Below are positions 8,525 to 16,639 of a DNA stretch of 64,000 bases, in pieces; position 1 is the first letter of the stretch, and each line of letters begins with the position of its first letter. The DNA is from an uncultured bacterium (lineage in GTDB: Bacteria > Verrucomicrobiota > Lentisphaeria > Victivallales > UBA1829). The DNA lies in assembly GCA_902778895.1 (NCBI GenBank), contig CACYZF010000003.1, forward strand, positions 98,410 to 162,409. The letters run 5' to 3'. The notes under the pieces are model-generated. The model had not been told where the DNA came from and did not search any database. It saw nothing but the letters and a program-made list of their open reading frames with translations. Made by a program: the position numbers and the translations under genes.

Positions 8525-9531
8525 GAAATTAACTCCTCCTTTGCGGAAGATTGATCTTGTTCATTCAAACTCAAAGCAACGCGGGCCAGGCGGATATCCT
8601 CCTGAATGCGGGCGGCAAGTTCCTCCGGCGAGGCGAATTTATGTTCGCCTCGGATTCGAGCGGCAAACCCGAGCGCCATTTCCTTTCCGTAGAGATCGGG
8701 CGCGCCGTCCGTCAGCAGATGCGCCTCCACGCGGACCTGCCCGCCGCTTCCGTAGGAATCGAACGTCGGAGAGACGCCGATGTTCACCACGGCGGGGAAC
8801 CGTTCGTTTCCGACGACCGCGAAGGCCGCGTACACGCCGTTCGCCGGGAGCATGCCGCAGCGTACGTCCAGGTTCGCTGTCGCACAGTGCAGAGTGCTCC
8901 CCGCGACGCCGTATCCGCTGACGACCACGCCCGAAACGGCGGGCCGCCGCCCGAGACAATGTGCGGCAAACGCCACGTCGCCCGCGGCAAGCGCCTCGCG
9001 GATCTTCGTGCTGCTCACGATCCCGTGTCCGTCGCGGATCTCCGGGACCGCGCGACAGATAAAACCGAGTTCATTTGCGCGTTGCTGCAGGAATGCGATA
9101 TCCCCGGCGCCGCGCGCGCCGAACCGCCAGAGAGATCCCGCACAAACGCTGCGGACACGGACCGGACCGGAGAGCAGGCAGCGGGAAAGAAAGTCGTCGG
9201 GGGAAAGCGAGGCGAATTCCTTTGTGAACGGCAGGGAAACCACCGCGCGAACGCCGAGCGAGGCGAGGATGCTGAGCTTGCGCTCGCGGGACATCAGGAG
9301 CGGAGGCGGATTGTCGGGCGTCAGGACGGCGCGCGGATGCGGCTGGAAGGTCAGGACGGCCGGAACCGCGTTCAGACGGCGGCTTTCTTCCAGCATGGCC
9401 TGCACGACCGCCACATGTCCGCGGTGCAGACCGTCGAAGGTCCCGATCGCAAACACGACGTCGCGGATGCCATGTTCCGCCAGCCGGGCGGATGCATCGC
9501 AGCAGATGAGTTCAGCAGAGTTCCAGTTCAT
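8521..9531 (-). CDS. ribF: Bifunctional riboflavin kinase/FAD synthetase
   Basis: 336 aa, standard RibF length. The N-terminal FMN adenylyltransferase domain has GTFDGLHRGH (HxGH-type nucleotidyltransferase site) at about residues 30-39 and SSTKIREAL near 170. The C-terminal riboflavin kinase domain has GVYAAF, VNIGVSPTFDSYG and EAHLL. It converts riboflavin to FMN, then FAD. It lies 12 bases after the ankyrin gene and overlaps the following MerR/coiled-coil gene by four bases. Confidence 0.95.
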   Translation of the reverse strand: MNWNSAELICCDASARLAEHGIRDVVFAIGTFDGLHRGHVAVVQAMLEESRRLNAVPAVLTFQPHPRAVLTPDNPPPLLMSRERKLSILASLGVRAVVSLPFTKEFASLSPDDFLSRCLLSGPVRVRSVCAGSLWRFGARGAGDIAFLQQRANELGFICRAVPEIRDGHGIVSSTKIREALAAGDVAFAAHCLGRRPAVSGVVVSGYGVAGSTLHCATANLDVRCGMLPANGVYAAFAVVGNERFPAVVNIGVSPTFDSYGSGGQVRVEAHLLTDGAPDLYGKEMALGFAARIRGEHKFASPEELAARIQEDIRLARVALSLNEQDQSSAKEELIS

Positions 9532-9543
9532 AGACGGATCGGG

Positions 9544-10770
9544 TCACGGATTGTTCTTCACGGGAGAGTTCTTTTTCACGGTTTCGGATGCCTTCCCGGT
9601 CTGCCGGACGCCGGGCAGATAGGCGTTCATCAGCTTCACGATCTCGGCGTTGACGCCGGACGCGGTGCCCGCGCGGGCGGCCTCCTGCGTGACTTTCGCA
9701 CCCGCCTTGAGGAGGGCCTTCACCTGCTCCGGATCGTTATTGGCGATGGCAAGCATCAGGGCGCTGACTTTCCTGTCGTTGGCGACGTTCGGATCGGCCT
9801 TGTTCTCCATCAGGATATCAAACAGACGGTTATTTTTCGTTTCGAGCGCGAGGATCAGCGGATTAACCTTGCGTCCGGCCGCCTCGACCGGATCACCGGT
9901 CCCGCGGGACGTTTCCGGTTTCTCTTCCTCACGTTCCATCTCGTCATCGTCTTCCGACACAGACCAGACGCCGGAGTATTCGCGTTCCAGCCGCACGGAA
10001 AGCGCATACGGCACGAATGTTTTGAGTTTGGACAGGTCGTCCGCGAGGAGAGTCTGTATGTAGCCGCGTTCGGCGGCCTTGCCCGACTCCAGAATGTCGA
10101 TAATCAGGTCAAATTTCTTCTGCACATCCGGGCTGTTCTTCTTCACGAACGCGGTGGCGGCGGGCCCCTTTTCGACCATATAGGCGAAGGTCAGCGCCAT
10201 GTCCATCTCCGTCGAGTACATCCCCGTGCGGCTCACGAAATACTTGTCCCATTCGGCCAGGACTGCATCCAGCTTCTTCTGCGCGCTGTTTGACAGGTTT
10301 CCCCGTGTATCCTCGTATTTGAATGCGTCAGGATTGAGCTTATTCCAACGTTCGAGGTACGTGCGCGGCATCACGCTTATCTGAAGATAAAACATGTTCA
10401 CATAAAACTGCTGGATGCTCAAGTCGGCATCCAGGTACAGATCGTTGCCCACCCTGCGCTGCTGGCGCGTTTCGCCGTCGCGGGTATAAACGGTATCTTT
10501 GAAGACGACGCTTCTGATCTGGAAGCGTTTCAGGAAAACGGGGCCCAGCGGGTAAAGCCGGTCATAAAAGTTCCGGACAGCCTGCTTCAACTGCGGTTCG
10601 GATACAGGCGTGCCGTCGGGATCGCGTTTCAGCGAATGCATCTGGTCCGGGCGAATATGGTACAGTGCGACTTCCCGCCTGAACTCTTTCTCCAGATCCA
10701 GATCGGCGGCATGAAGAACGCCCAGAGCCGCCAACGTCATGACGGAAACCAATAACGTCCTGATCTTCAT
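9544..10770 (-). CDS. Secreted protein: degenerate metallopeptidase-like domain plus ankyrin repeats
   Basis: 408 aa from the ATG at 10770 (AGGA five to six bases upstream). Signal peptide MKIRTLLVSV...VLHAA. The central part contains LYLDADLSIQQF, a YLERWNKLNPDAFKY block and a FVSRTGMYSTEMDMALTFAYM block. In the same order these resemble a putative zinc-metallopeptidase family whose active site is HExxH followed by WxxLNPxxFxY and a TEDRAExFAYLM-like helix. Here the HExxH position reads FYLQI, so the protein would be catalytically dead. The C-terminus (about 310-375) has two ankyrin-like repeats (NPLILALETKNNRLFDILME, ALMLAIANNDPEQVKALLKA). First gene of the ribF operon. Confidence 0.6.
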   Translation of the reverse strand: MKIRTLLVSVMTLAALGVLHAADLDLEKEFRREVALYHIRPDQMHSLKRDPDGTPVSEPQLKQAVRNFYDRLYPLGPVFLKRFQIRSVVFKDTVYTRDGETRQQRRVGNDLYLDADLSIQQFYVNMFYLQISVMPRTYLERWNKLNPDAFKYEDTRGNLSNSAQKKLDAVLAEWDKYFVSRTGMYSTEMDMALTFAYMVEKGPAATAFVKKNSPDVQKKFDLIIDILESGKAAERGYIQTLLADDLSKLKTFVPYALSVRLEREYSGVWSVSEDDDEMEREEEKPETSRGTGDPVEAAGRKVNPLILALETKNNRLFDILMENKADPNVANDRKVSALMLAIANNDPEQVKALLKAGAKVTQEAARAGTASGVNAEIVKLMNAYLPGVRQTGKASETVKKNSPVKNNP

Positions 10771-10849
10771 AAATTTCCTCCGCCGGTTCATTCTTCCCGA
10801 TGCCAAGTGATTCCGCTCCGGCTCACGTGCCGGAGAGCGCACATATCTT

Positions 10850-10877
10850 AATATACAACGAAACCGGCGGATTTAAA
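10850..10877 (-). promoter_or_regulatory. Possible promoter of the ankyrin-ribF operon
   Basis: A good -10, TATATT (10855-10850), lies 80 bases before the start. The best -35, TTTAAA (10877-10872), is weak with a 16-base spacer. Confidence 0.35.
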
Positions 10878-10933
10878 GCGCAAAACGGGAGAAACCGCGC
10901 GGAAAAGAGACGAAAGAAAAACCGTCTCTTCAC

Positions 10934-10962
10934 TTGACGAACGGCAGAAAACGTGGTATACT
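10934..10962 (+). promoter_or_regulatory. Promoter of pyrH
   Basis: TTGACG (10934-10939), 17-base spacer ending GTGG, TATACT (10957-10962). A GGAG ribosome-binding site precedes the ATG at 11002. Confidence 0.75.
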
Positions 10963-11001
10963 AGTTTAATCAGTTTTTATCACTACCAACCGGGAGCAGT
11001 C

Positions 11002-11715
11002 ATGTCTACCAAACTTCGTTATCAGCGCGTTCTCCTCAAAATCAGCGGCGAAGCCCTCAAGGGCGACCGTGAATTCGGCTATGATCCCGCCGCGGTGGAA
11101 GCAACCGTCGCACGCATCGCCGAAGCCCGCGAACTCGGCGTGCAGATCGCGCTCGTCGTCGGCGCCGGAAACATCTGGCGCGGCGGATCCGCTGTGGGTA
11201 TGGACCGCGTGACCGCCGACCACATGGGCATGCTCGGCACCGTCATGAACGCTCTGCGCCTGAAAGACGCGTTCCAGAAGGCGAATATCCCGGTCAACAT
11301 CCACGCTTCCGCCGATCTGCGCCCCTTTGCGCCCCGTTTCGACCGTGATGCCGCGCTGGACCAGCTCTCCCGCGGCGAGATCGTGATCTACGCGGGCGGT
11401 ACGGGCTGCCCGTTCTTCACCACCGACACCACGGCGGCGCTCCGCGCGCTGGAATCCAACTGCCAGGCGCTCGTGAAGGCGACCAAGGTCAACGGCATCT
11501 ACACCGCCGACCCGATGAAAGACCCGTCCGCGAAGAAATTCGACGAGCTTTCGTTCAGGCAGGCCATCGAAGGACATTACAAGATCATGGACGCTGCGGC
11601 ATTCTCCCTCTGCGCAGACAACAACCTCGCAATTGTGGTCTGCAAATTCGAGGAGCCCGGCGCGCTCGGACGCGTCCTGACCGGCGATTTCTCCGCCGGC
11701 ACGATCGTCTCCTAA
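11002..11715 (+). CDS. pyrH: UMP kinase
   Basis: 237 aa, typical PyrH of the amino-acid kinase fold. VLLKISGEALKGD at the N-terminus, VVGAGNIWRGG phosphate-binding loop, DHMGMLGTVMNAL, and YAGGTGCPFFTTDT are all diagnostic. It phosphorylates UMP to UDP in the cytoplasm. It is monocistronic: own promoter upstream, and the composite palindromic element begins directly after the TAA stop. The frequently linked tsf and frr genes are not adjacent here. Confidence 0.97.
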   Translation: MSTKLRYQRVLLKISGEALKGDREFGYDPAAVEATVARIAEARELGVQIALVVGAGNIWRGGSAVGMDRVTADHMGMLGTVMNALRLKDAFQKANIPVNIHASADLRPFAPRFDRDAALDQLSRGEIVIYAGGTGCPFFTTDTTAALRALESNCQALVKATKVNGIYTADPMKDPSAKKFDELSFRQAIEGHYKIMDAAAFSLCADNNLAIVVCKFEEPGALGRVLTGDFSAGTIVS

Positions 11716-11811
11716 GGAGGACAAGTCCTCCACTGCGGCAGTGCGCTCAGCTTCGCTTGCGCACGAGAGGCAGAGCCTTCACTGCGGCAGTGTCCGGCTA
11801 CGCTCGGACAC
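11716..11811 (+). repeat. Composite palindromic intergenic element, copy 1
   Basis: Starts at the base after the pyrH stop. Hairpin A is GGAGGAC-AA-GTCCTCC (11716-11731). Next comes ACTGCGGCAGTG (11732-11743), then a GTGCGC...GCGCAC hairpin (11741-11764), a second CACTGCGGCAGTG (11780-11792), and a GTGTCCG...CGGACAC hairpin (11790-11811). Related elements lie at 22622-22667 and, inverted, at 61830-61950. Confidence 0.7.
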
Positions 11812-11873
11812 AAAAAGGCATTTGCATTGTTTCAGATTGGAAGTACCAAAAACAGTGAACAGCGTTCAAACTT

Positions 11874-11913
11874 CAAGATTCAGTTAAAAGGTACTGTTTT
11901 TAACTGAATCTTG
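11874..11913 (+). terminator. Long AT-rich perfect hairpin between convergent genes
   Basis: Arms 11874-11889 and 11898-11913 are perfect 16-base inverted repeats (CAAGATTCAGTTAAAA) with an 8-base loop. The stem lies between the 3' ends of pyrH and the minus-strand serine hydrolase. It lacks a clean T tract outside the stem on either strand, so terminator function is inferred from position. Confidence 0.5.
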
Positions 11914-11981
11914 TTCGTATGCGCGAGAAGGGGCTTTTTTCCCGTATCGTGACAAGAGATTCGAACAGAAATGCTTTTTCA

Positions 11982-13223
11982 TCAGGGCACTGTTGCGGCG
12001 GAATTCGCGGAATCCGAAGTATTCCATGATTCCGCGTCGGGGATGACCTGTTCGAGGCGTTCCAGCAGGTCCATGCCGACACTGTCCGGCCAGTCGCAGT
12101 TGTTGCGGAGGATCAGAATGGCGACGCGGGTATCAAGGTCGATGCCGAAGAACGATGCCACGCCGAAGGTCATGCCGTAGCGGATGAGACAGCGGTGTCC
12201 GGCGGGAGAATCGACGAGGTAATAGTTGTAATGCACCTGGTCCTCCCCGGTCGGACCATCAAACGGATGTTCGCGGTCCATGGCGAGGAAGCGTTCGCGG
12301 TATTTTCGGAGACAGAGCATCTGGTCGGACGCGCTGGACCACACGCCGCCCGCGGTGCGGAGCCCCTCGCCGAGGTAGTGCGAACGCACATGCCGTCCGC
12401 GGAACCAGAAGAACGGGATGTCGCCGGAGTGCGTCCCGGCAATGCGGTCCTCCTTGCCTTCGGGCGGGCCGAATGAAGTATCGCGGAGTCCCCACGGACG
12501 GATGACGGTGCGTTCCATGAGTTCGGGGACGGTCTCGCCGGTGAAGGATTCCAGCGCAAGTCCGAGCAGGCCGTATCCGAGGTTGCTGTAACGGCTGCGC
12601 GGATTCGAGACGGCGGAACGGCATTCGGAGTTGGAAAGCGTTTCGAGCAGGCCCTCGCGCGTGCAGAAGTTTTCGTACACGTTCGAATCCCATATCTCGG
12701 CGGAGATGACCGGCCAAATGTTGGTGAGCGTGTAACTTTCGCGCGGCAGGCCGGACCGGTGCAGGAGCAGGTCGCGGACGGTGATCCGGTCGTATTCCGG
12801 CGGCAGGTCCAGTCCGGGGCAGTCCTTCAACGGCGTGTCAAGGTCGGCCTGACCGGTGCGTTCCAGCTCGGTCACCATTTCGAAGACCATGTTCTTCGTG
12901 AGGGAACCGATCGGGAAGATGGTATCGGGTGTGAGCTCCTTTTCCGGGTCAAGCACGTCGGACCGCCCGGAAACGGCAACAAGCTCCGTATCGTCCGGCA
13001 GGATCACGCCGGCGACAATCCCCACGCTGTCCGTGTCGCGGATGTAGTCATCGGCGAAATCCTGAAGAAGCTGTTGGACTCCGGCTTCCGTCCGGGGATA
13101 TTCCCGGGGCGTGGAGCAGGCCGCCGCGAACAGCGCGCAGAGAAGCACCGCCGTCAGTGCGAGGGCGTTTGCGACCCGCCGCTTGCCGAAATCCGCCTGA
13201 GCCGTGGAATCGGGAAAGCTCAT
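11982..13223 (-). CDS. Lipoprotein serine hydrolase, class C beta-lactamase/DD-peptidase family
   Basis: 413 aa. The N-terminus has a hydrophobic stretch ending in the lipobox LFAAACS, so the mature protein is probably lipidated. The catalytic SxxK is SLTK in FPIGSLTKNMVFE (about residue 107), and the second motif YxN is RYSNLGYGLLG. No textbook KTG is seen in the C-terminal third. The fold could act as a D-alanyl-D-alanine peptidase or esterase-like enzyme, and resistance function should not be assumed. The start overlaps the argB stop (ATGA) although the function is unrelated to arginine synthesis. Confidence 0.8.
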   Translation of the reverse strand: MSFPDSTAQADFGKRRVANALALTAVLLCALFAAACSTPREYPRTEAGVQQLLQDFADDYIRDTDSVGIVAGVILPDDTELVAVSGRSDVLDPEKELTPDTIFPIGSLTKNMVFEMVTELERTGQADLDTPLKDCPGLDLPPEYDRITVRDLLLHRSGLPRESYTLTNIWPVISAEIWDSNVYENFCTREGLLETLSNSECRSAVSNPRSRYSNLGYGLLGLALESFTGETVPELMERTVIRPWGLRDTSFGPPEGKEDRIAGTHSGDIPFFWFRGRHVRSHYLGEGLRTAGGVWSSASDQMLCLRKYRERFLAMDREHPFDGPTGEDQVHYNYYLVDSPAGHRCLIRYGMTFGVASFFGIDLDTRVAILILRNNCDWPDSVGMDLLERLEQVIPDAESWNTSDSANSAATVP

Positions 13224-14110
13224 CCCTTGATGATCTGGGTGCCGACGCCGGTGTTCGTGAAGATCTCGAGCAGAAGCGAATGCGGCAGGCGGCCGTCGGC
13301 CATGTGAACCTGCGTGACGCCGTTTTCGATGGCATTGACGCAGCTGCGGATCTTCGGGAGCATGCCGCCGGAGAGGACGCCGGACTCGATCAGGCCGGGC
13401 ACCGCGGAGGTGCGGATCTCGGAGATGAGCGTGGACTCGTCCTTCGGGTCGCGGAGCACGCCGGGAACATCGCTGATGAAGACGAGCTTGCGGGCGTGGA
13501 GCGCCATGGCGATCTCGCAGGCGGCGAGGTCGGCGTTGATGTTGTACGGCTGCCCGTGGAAATCCATGGCCAGCGGGGTGATGACCGGGATGATGCGGAA
13601 ATTGAGGGAGTCGAGGATGGGACGCGCATCGACGCCGATCACGCGGCCGACGAACCCGACGTCGGACTCATCGCCGGTAACCGGGTCGCGGGAAAGCGTC
13701 TTCTCGCAGCGGAGGATCCGCTTGCCGGAAATCTGCGCGCCGATGCCGCCGGTCTTCAGGATGGCGTCCACGAGGGTGCGGTTGACCAGATTGTGGAGCA
13801 CGTCGTCCACGACCTCGATGGTCGCGGCGTCGGTGAAGCGGAGTCCGTTCACGAACTTCGTCTCGATATTCAGTTCTTTGAGGCGGGCGGTAATGGCCTT
13901 GCCGCCGCCGTGCACGACGACGACCTTCATGCCGATAGCTTCGAGCAGGACGATGTCGCGCATGGTGCGCGCCGTGAGTTCGGGGTCCTCCATGGCGCTG
14001 CCGCCGAACTTGATGACGGCGATGGAGTCGCGGAACTGCTGGATGTAGGGGAGCGCCTCCATGAGGACGTCCGCCTTGTGGATGAGATTTTCCTTATAAT
14101 TCAGATCCAT
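13220..14110 (-). CDS. argB: Acetylglutamate kinase
   Basis: 296 aa. IAVIKFGGSAMEDPEL at residues 32-47 and VVVHGGGKAITARL are the signature glycine-rich loops of ArgB, and INADLAACEIAMAL follows. It phosphorylates N-acetyl-L-glutamate, the second step of arginine synthesis. It lies 30 bases after argJ. The N-terminal helix (NLIHKADVLMEALPYIQQF) is of the kind found in arginine-inhibited hexameric ArgB enzymes, so feedback inhibition is likely. Confidence 0.96.
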   Translation of the reverse strand: MDLNYKENLIHKADVLMEALPYIQQFRDSIAVIKFGGSAMEDPELTARTMRDIVLLEAIGMKVVVVHGGGKAITARLKELNIETKFVNGLRFTDAATIEVVDDVLHNLVNRTLVDAILKTGGIGAQISGKRILRCEKTLSRDPVTGDESDVGFVGRVIGVDARPILDSLNFRIIPVITPLAMDFHGQPYNINADLAACEIAMALHARKLVFISDVPGVLRDPKDESTLISEIRTSAVPGLIESGVLSGGMLPKIRSCVNAIENGVTQVHMADGRLPHSLLLEIFTNTGVGTQIIKG

Positions 14111-14140
14111 GATGGGTTTCCTTGGTGTGTTCTGGCGGAA

Positions 14141-15388
14141 TCAGGTGTGGTAATCCGCGTTGATCTTGACGTAATCGTAGGTGATGTCGCTCGTCCACAT
14201 GGTGTCGGAAGCGACGCCCTCTCCGAGGTCGATATGAACGGTGAAGCTGCCGGTCTTCATAAGCTCGGACAGCTCGGCTTCCGGAGTCCCGGCGTCCATG
14301 CCGCCGCGCACGACCGGCTTGTCGTTGTAGTCCAGCGAGACGTTCTCCGGGCTGAACTGCGCGCCGGAATACCCGGCGGCCGCGAGAATGCGTCCCCAGT
14401 TCGGATCGCAGCCGAACCAGGCGGTCTTGCAGAGCATGGAGTCGGCGATGGCCTTCGCGCAGATATGCGCCTGAGCGGCGTCCTTCGCGCCGGTCACGAG
14501 GACTTCGACGAACTTCGAGGAGCCTTCCCCGTCCATGACCATGCCTTTGGCGAGCGTCTGCACCACGTGGCGGAGCGCGTCGGCGAAAAGCTGCGCGGGC
14601 TCGGAACCGTCGTACACGATCTTCGCGCCGGATTCGCCGTTCGCGAACAGCATGCACGTGTCGTTCGTGCTCATGTCGTTGTCGACCGTGATACGGTTGA
14701 ACGAGACTTCGACGGCGTCGGCAAGGAAACGCGTGAGGCTGGCATTGTCGGACGCGGCATCGGTCGTGAGGAAGCAGAGCATGGTGGCGTGCGGAACGGC
14801 GGGATACATGTGCGGCGCGATCATGCCTGCGCCCTTGGTCATGCCGCCGACAGTCACTTTCTTTCCGTCAAGGAAGAAACTCACGGCGCACTCTTTCGGA
14901 CGCGTGTCGGTGGTCATGATGGCAAGCGCGGCCTCGTGGCCTCCGTCCGGCTTCTTCGCGGCGGCGGCGGCTTTGATCCCGGCGGCAAGCTTGTCCATCG
15001 GGAGCTGGACGCCGATCCTGCCCGTGGAGCAGGACAGTGCCTGGTCTTCCTCAATGCCGAGCGTTTCGGCGGCGAGCTTCGCGACCGCGCGCGCATTCTC
15101 CATGCCGAGTTCGCCCGTGCAGGCGTTCGCGACGCCGCTGTTCACCACGACGGCGCGGATCCCGGCGGGCCCGGCGACTCGTTTCTTGCAGAGCACGACC
15201 GGGGCGGCCGGGAAAAGGTTGGATGTAAAAGTGCCGGCGCTGTTGCAATCGGTCCGGGAGTAAAGGAGGGCGAGGTCGGCTTTGCCGCTCCGTTTGAGTC
15301 CGCAGGTGACACCGGCGGCTTCGAATCCGGATGCGGATGTCACGCCGCCGCCTTCGATCACCTCGAAAGACGGGATGTTCTGGTTCAA
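14141..15388 (-). CDS. argJ: Bifunctional ornithine acetyltransferase/N-acetylglutamate synthase
   Basis: 415 aa. The self-cleavage and catalytic site is visible as KGAGMIAPHMYP followed by HATMLCFLTTDA, where the Thr of ATML is the nucleophile and splits the proenzyme into alpha and beta chains. NPNWGR-like SNP: CDPNWGRILAAAGYSG is present. It recycles the acetyl group from acetylornithine to glutamate, giving the cyclic arginine pathway with ArgB. TAGGAGA lies before the ATG. argC and argD are not in the window. Confidence 0.95.
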   Translation of the reverse strand: MNQNIPSFEVIEGGGVTSASGFEAAGVTCGLKRSGKADLALLYSRTDCNSAGTFTSNLFPAAPVVLCKKRVAGPAGIRAVVVNSGVANACTGELGMENARAVAKLAAETLGIEEDQALSCSTGRIGVQLPMDKLAAGIKAAAAAKKPDGGHEAALAIMTTDTRPKECAVSFFLDGKKVTVGGMTKGAGMIAPHMYPAVPHATMLCFLTTDAASDNASLTRFLADAVEVSFNRITVDNDMSTNDTCMLFANGESGAKIVYDGSEPAQLFADALRHVVQTLAKGMVMDGEGSSKFVEVLVTGAKDAAQAHICAKAIADSMLCKTAWFGCDPNWGRILAAAGYSGAQFSPENVSLDYNDKPVVRGGMDAGTPEAELSELMKTGSFTVHIDLGEGVASDTMWTSDITYDYVKINADYHT

Positions 15389-15446
15389 TTCAGATATCTC
15401 CTAACTGTGGTTTTGGAATAAATATGTTCAGTTGTATTTGGACGGA

Positions 15447-15899
15447 TCAGGGCTTTTTGCCCTCGGTCGCGGTGATGGTCAGGGAGATGCCGCCGCGTGG
15501 ACGGAACTCCCCGTTGACCTCCATCCAGCGCGGTTTGCACGCCTTGGCGAGATCGGAGAGGATACGGTTGACGGCCTCCTCGTGGAAGGTGTGGTGGTTG
15601 CGGAAGGAATAGAGGTAGAGCTTGAGGGACTTGCTTTCGATGCATCGTTTGTCCGCGATATACCGGACGCGGATGTGCCCGAAGTCGGGTTGTCCGGTCA
15701 CAGGGCACAGGCTGGTGAACTCGGGGCAGTCGAACAGGATCTCATAGTCGCGCTGCGGATAAGCATTGACGAATGTCTCGAGTTTCGCCTTGTCCGGGGT
15801 ATCCGGATACTCGGTATGACTGCGTGAAAGCAGCGTCAGGGACGGATGCGGAATGGCTTCCTTCTGACTTTTTTTCGACTTTTTTTCGTTTTTGGGCAT
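15447..15899 (-). CDS. queF: NADPH-dependent 7-cyano-7-deazaguanine reductase
   Basis: 150 aa, the short unimodular QueF of the tunnelling fold. The catalytic Cys is in FTSLCPVTGQPDFG, the QueF motif is CIESKSLKLYLYSFRNH, and HEEAVNRI follows. It reduces preQ0 to preQ1 in queuosine synthesis. The first 20 residues are Lys-rich (KKSKKSQKE) and outside the fold. An AAAGG site precedes the ATG. It lies 58 bases upstream of argJ on the same strand. Confidence 0.95.
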   Translation of the reverse strand: MPKNEKKSKKSQKEAIPHPSLTLLSRSHTEYPDTPDKAKLETFVNAYPQRDYEILFDCPEFTSLCPVTGQPDFGHIRVRYIADKRCIESKSLKLYLYSFRNHHTFHEEAVNRILSDLAKACKPRWMEVNGEFRPRGGISLTITATEGKKP

Positions 15900-15979
15900 T
15901 TTTTTCGGCCTTTCAGACGTTATTTGCAGATGAAATCGGCTTTTTTCGAAAAAAATTCAAAAAAAAACGCGATTTCAAC

Positions 15980-16008
15980 TTGATTGATGAAGGATATAAG
16001 AATATATT
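15980..16008 (+). promoter_or_regulatory. Promoter of the TIGR04073-like gene
   Basis: TTGATT (15980-15985), 17-base spacer, TATATT (16003-16008), in an AT-rich gap (15900-16099). Predicted leader is about 85 bases with AAGGAG before the ATG at 16100. No separate queF promoter on the other strand could be placed with confidence. Confidence 0.65.
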
Positions 16009-16099
16009 AAACGCGTTTTCCGATTTTTCCAGTGAAAACATCAAAAAAAACGATACTTTTTCTTAAAACATACTCAGACAACCCTTCAAGGAGTACCAA

Positions 16100-16567
16100 A
16101 TGAAACAGTGGAAAAAAATCGTCCTGAGCATCGTCTTCTTCGCCATGATCGGCGGAATGACCCAGGCTCTCGCCATCGACAACCTCAACCTGTCCCCCGA
16201 GAACCCGCCCGGATACGAGAACCTCTGGAACCGTATCACGCGCAAACTCGGCCGCGGCATCTGCGACGTTGCGTTCGGCGTGCTGGAAGTCCCGGCTTTC
16301 ATGGCCCACGTTCAGTTTGAAGATGGCAACCTCGCCGGCGCCACTTACGGCGTGATCGGCGGCGTCGGCTACTTCCTGATCCGTGAAGGCGTCGGCATCC
16401 TTGAGCTCCTCACCTTCCCCTTCCCGCTTCCGAGCAGTCCGAACGATCCGATGGATCCGAACCGCTCCCAGTGGGGCTACGGCCCGATCCTGACCCCGGA
16501 ATGGATCATCTCGCCCGCCCACAACTACCAGAACTTCTTCTATCCGCAGACAGGCGTCGTCAAATAA
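16100..16567 (+). CDS. Exosortase system-associated protein, TIGR04073-like
   Basis: 155 aa. Sec signal peptide MKQWKKIVLSIVFFAMIGG with a cut near TQALA. The mature part has WNRITRKLGRGICDVAFGVLEVPA, matching the family pattern KLGRG--NV--G--EIP, then a Gly-rich stretch (AGATYGVIGGVGYFL) and TFPFPLPSSP before a Trp/Tyr-rich tail. TIGR04073 proteins occur in PVC bacteria with exosortase-type sorting and have no known activity. No exosortase is in the window. Strong ribosome-binding site and promoter suggest good expression. Confidence 0.65.
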   Translation: MKQWKKIVLSIVFFAMIGGMTQALAIDNLNLSPENPPGYENLWNRITRKLGRGICDVAFGVLEVPAFMAHVQFEDGNLAGATYGVIGGVGYFLIREGVGILELLTFPFPLPSSPNDPMDPNRSQWGYGPILTPEWIISPAHNYQNFFYPQTGVVK

Positions 16568-16591
16568 TGCGGATACACGGATGAGTTCTCA

Positions 16592-16617
16592 GCCGGGGAG
16601 CACGATGCCTCCCCGGC
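16592..16617 (+). terminator. GC-rich hairpin after the TIGR04073-like gene
   Basis: A 9-base perfect stem GCCGGGGAG / CTCCCCGGC with an 8-base loop, 24 bases after the stop. The T tract is weak (ACGTTTTATTC), so it may be an inefficient terminator or mRNA-stabilising stem before priA. Confidence 0.5.
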
Positions 16618-16639
16618 ATAACACGTTTTATTCTGATAT

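Noticed and set aside
8551..10293. 580-codon plus-strand frame across ribF and the ankyrin gene
   Set aside because: Antisense to two real genes; no ribosome-binding site or motif.
11716..11811. Possible CRISPR or tRNA-like structure in the repeated hairpins
   Set aside because: No regular repeat-spacer spacing and no tRNA arms; better explained as a dispersed palindromic element.
13157..15421. 754-codon plus-strand frame across argB and argJ
   Set aside because: Antisense shadow; composition rich in Gly, Asp, Val and Arg without a recognisable protein.
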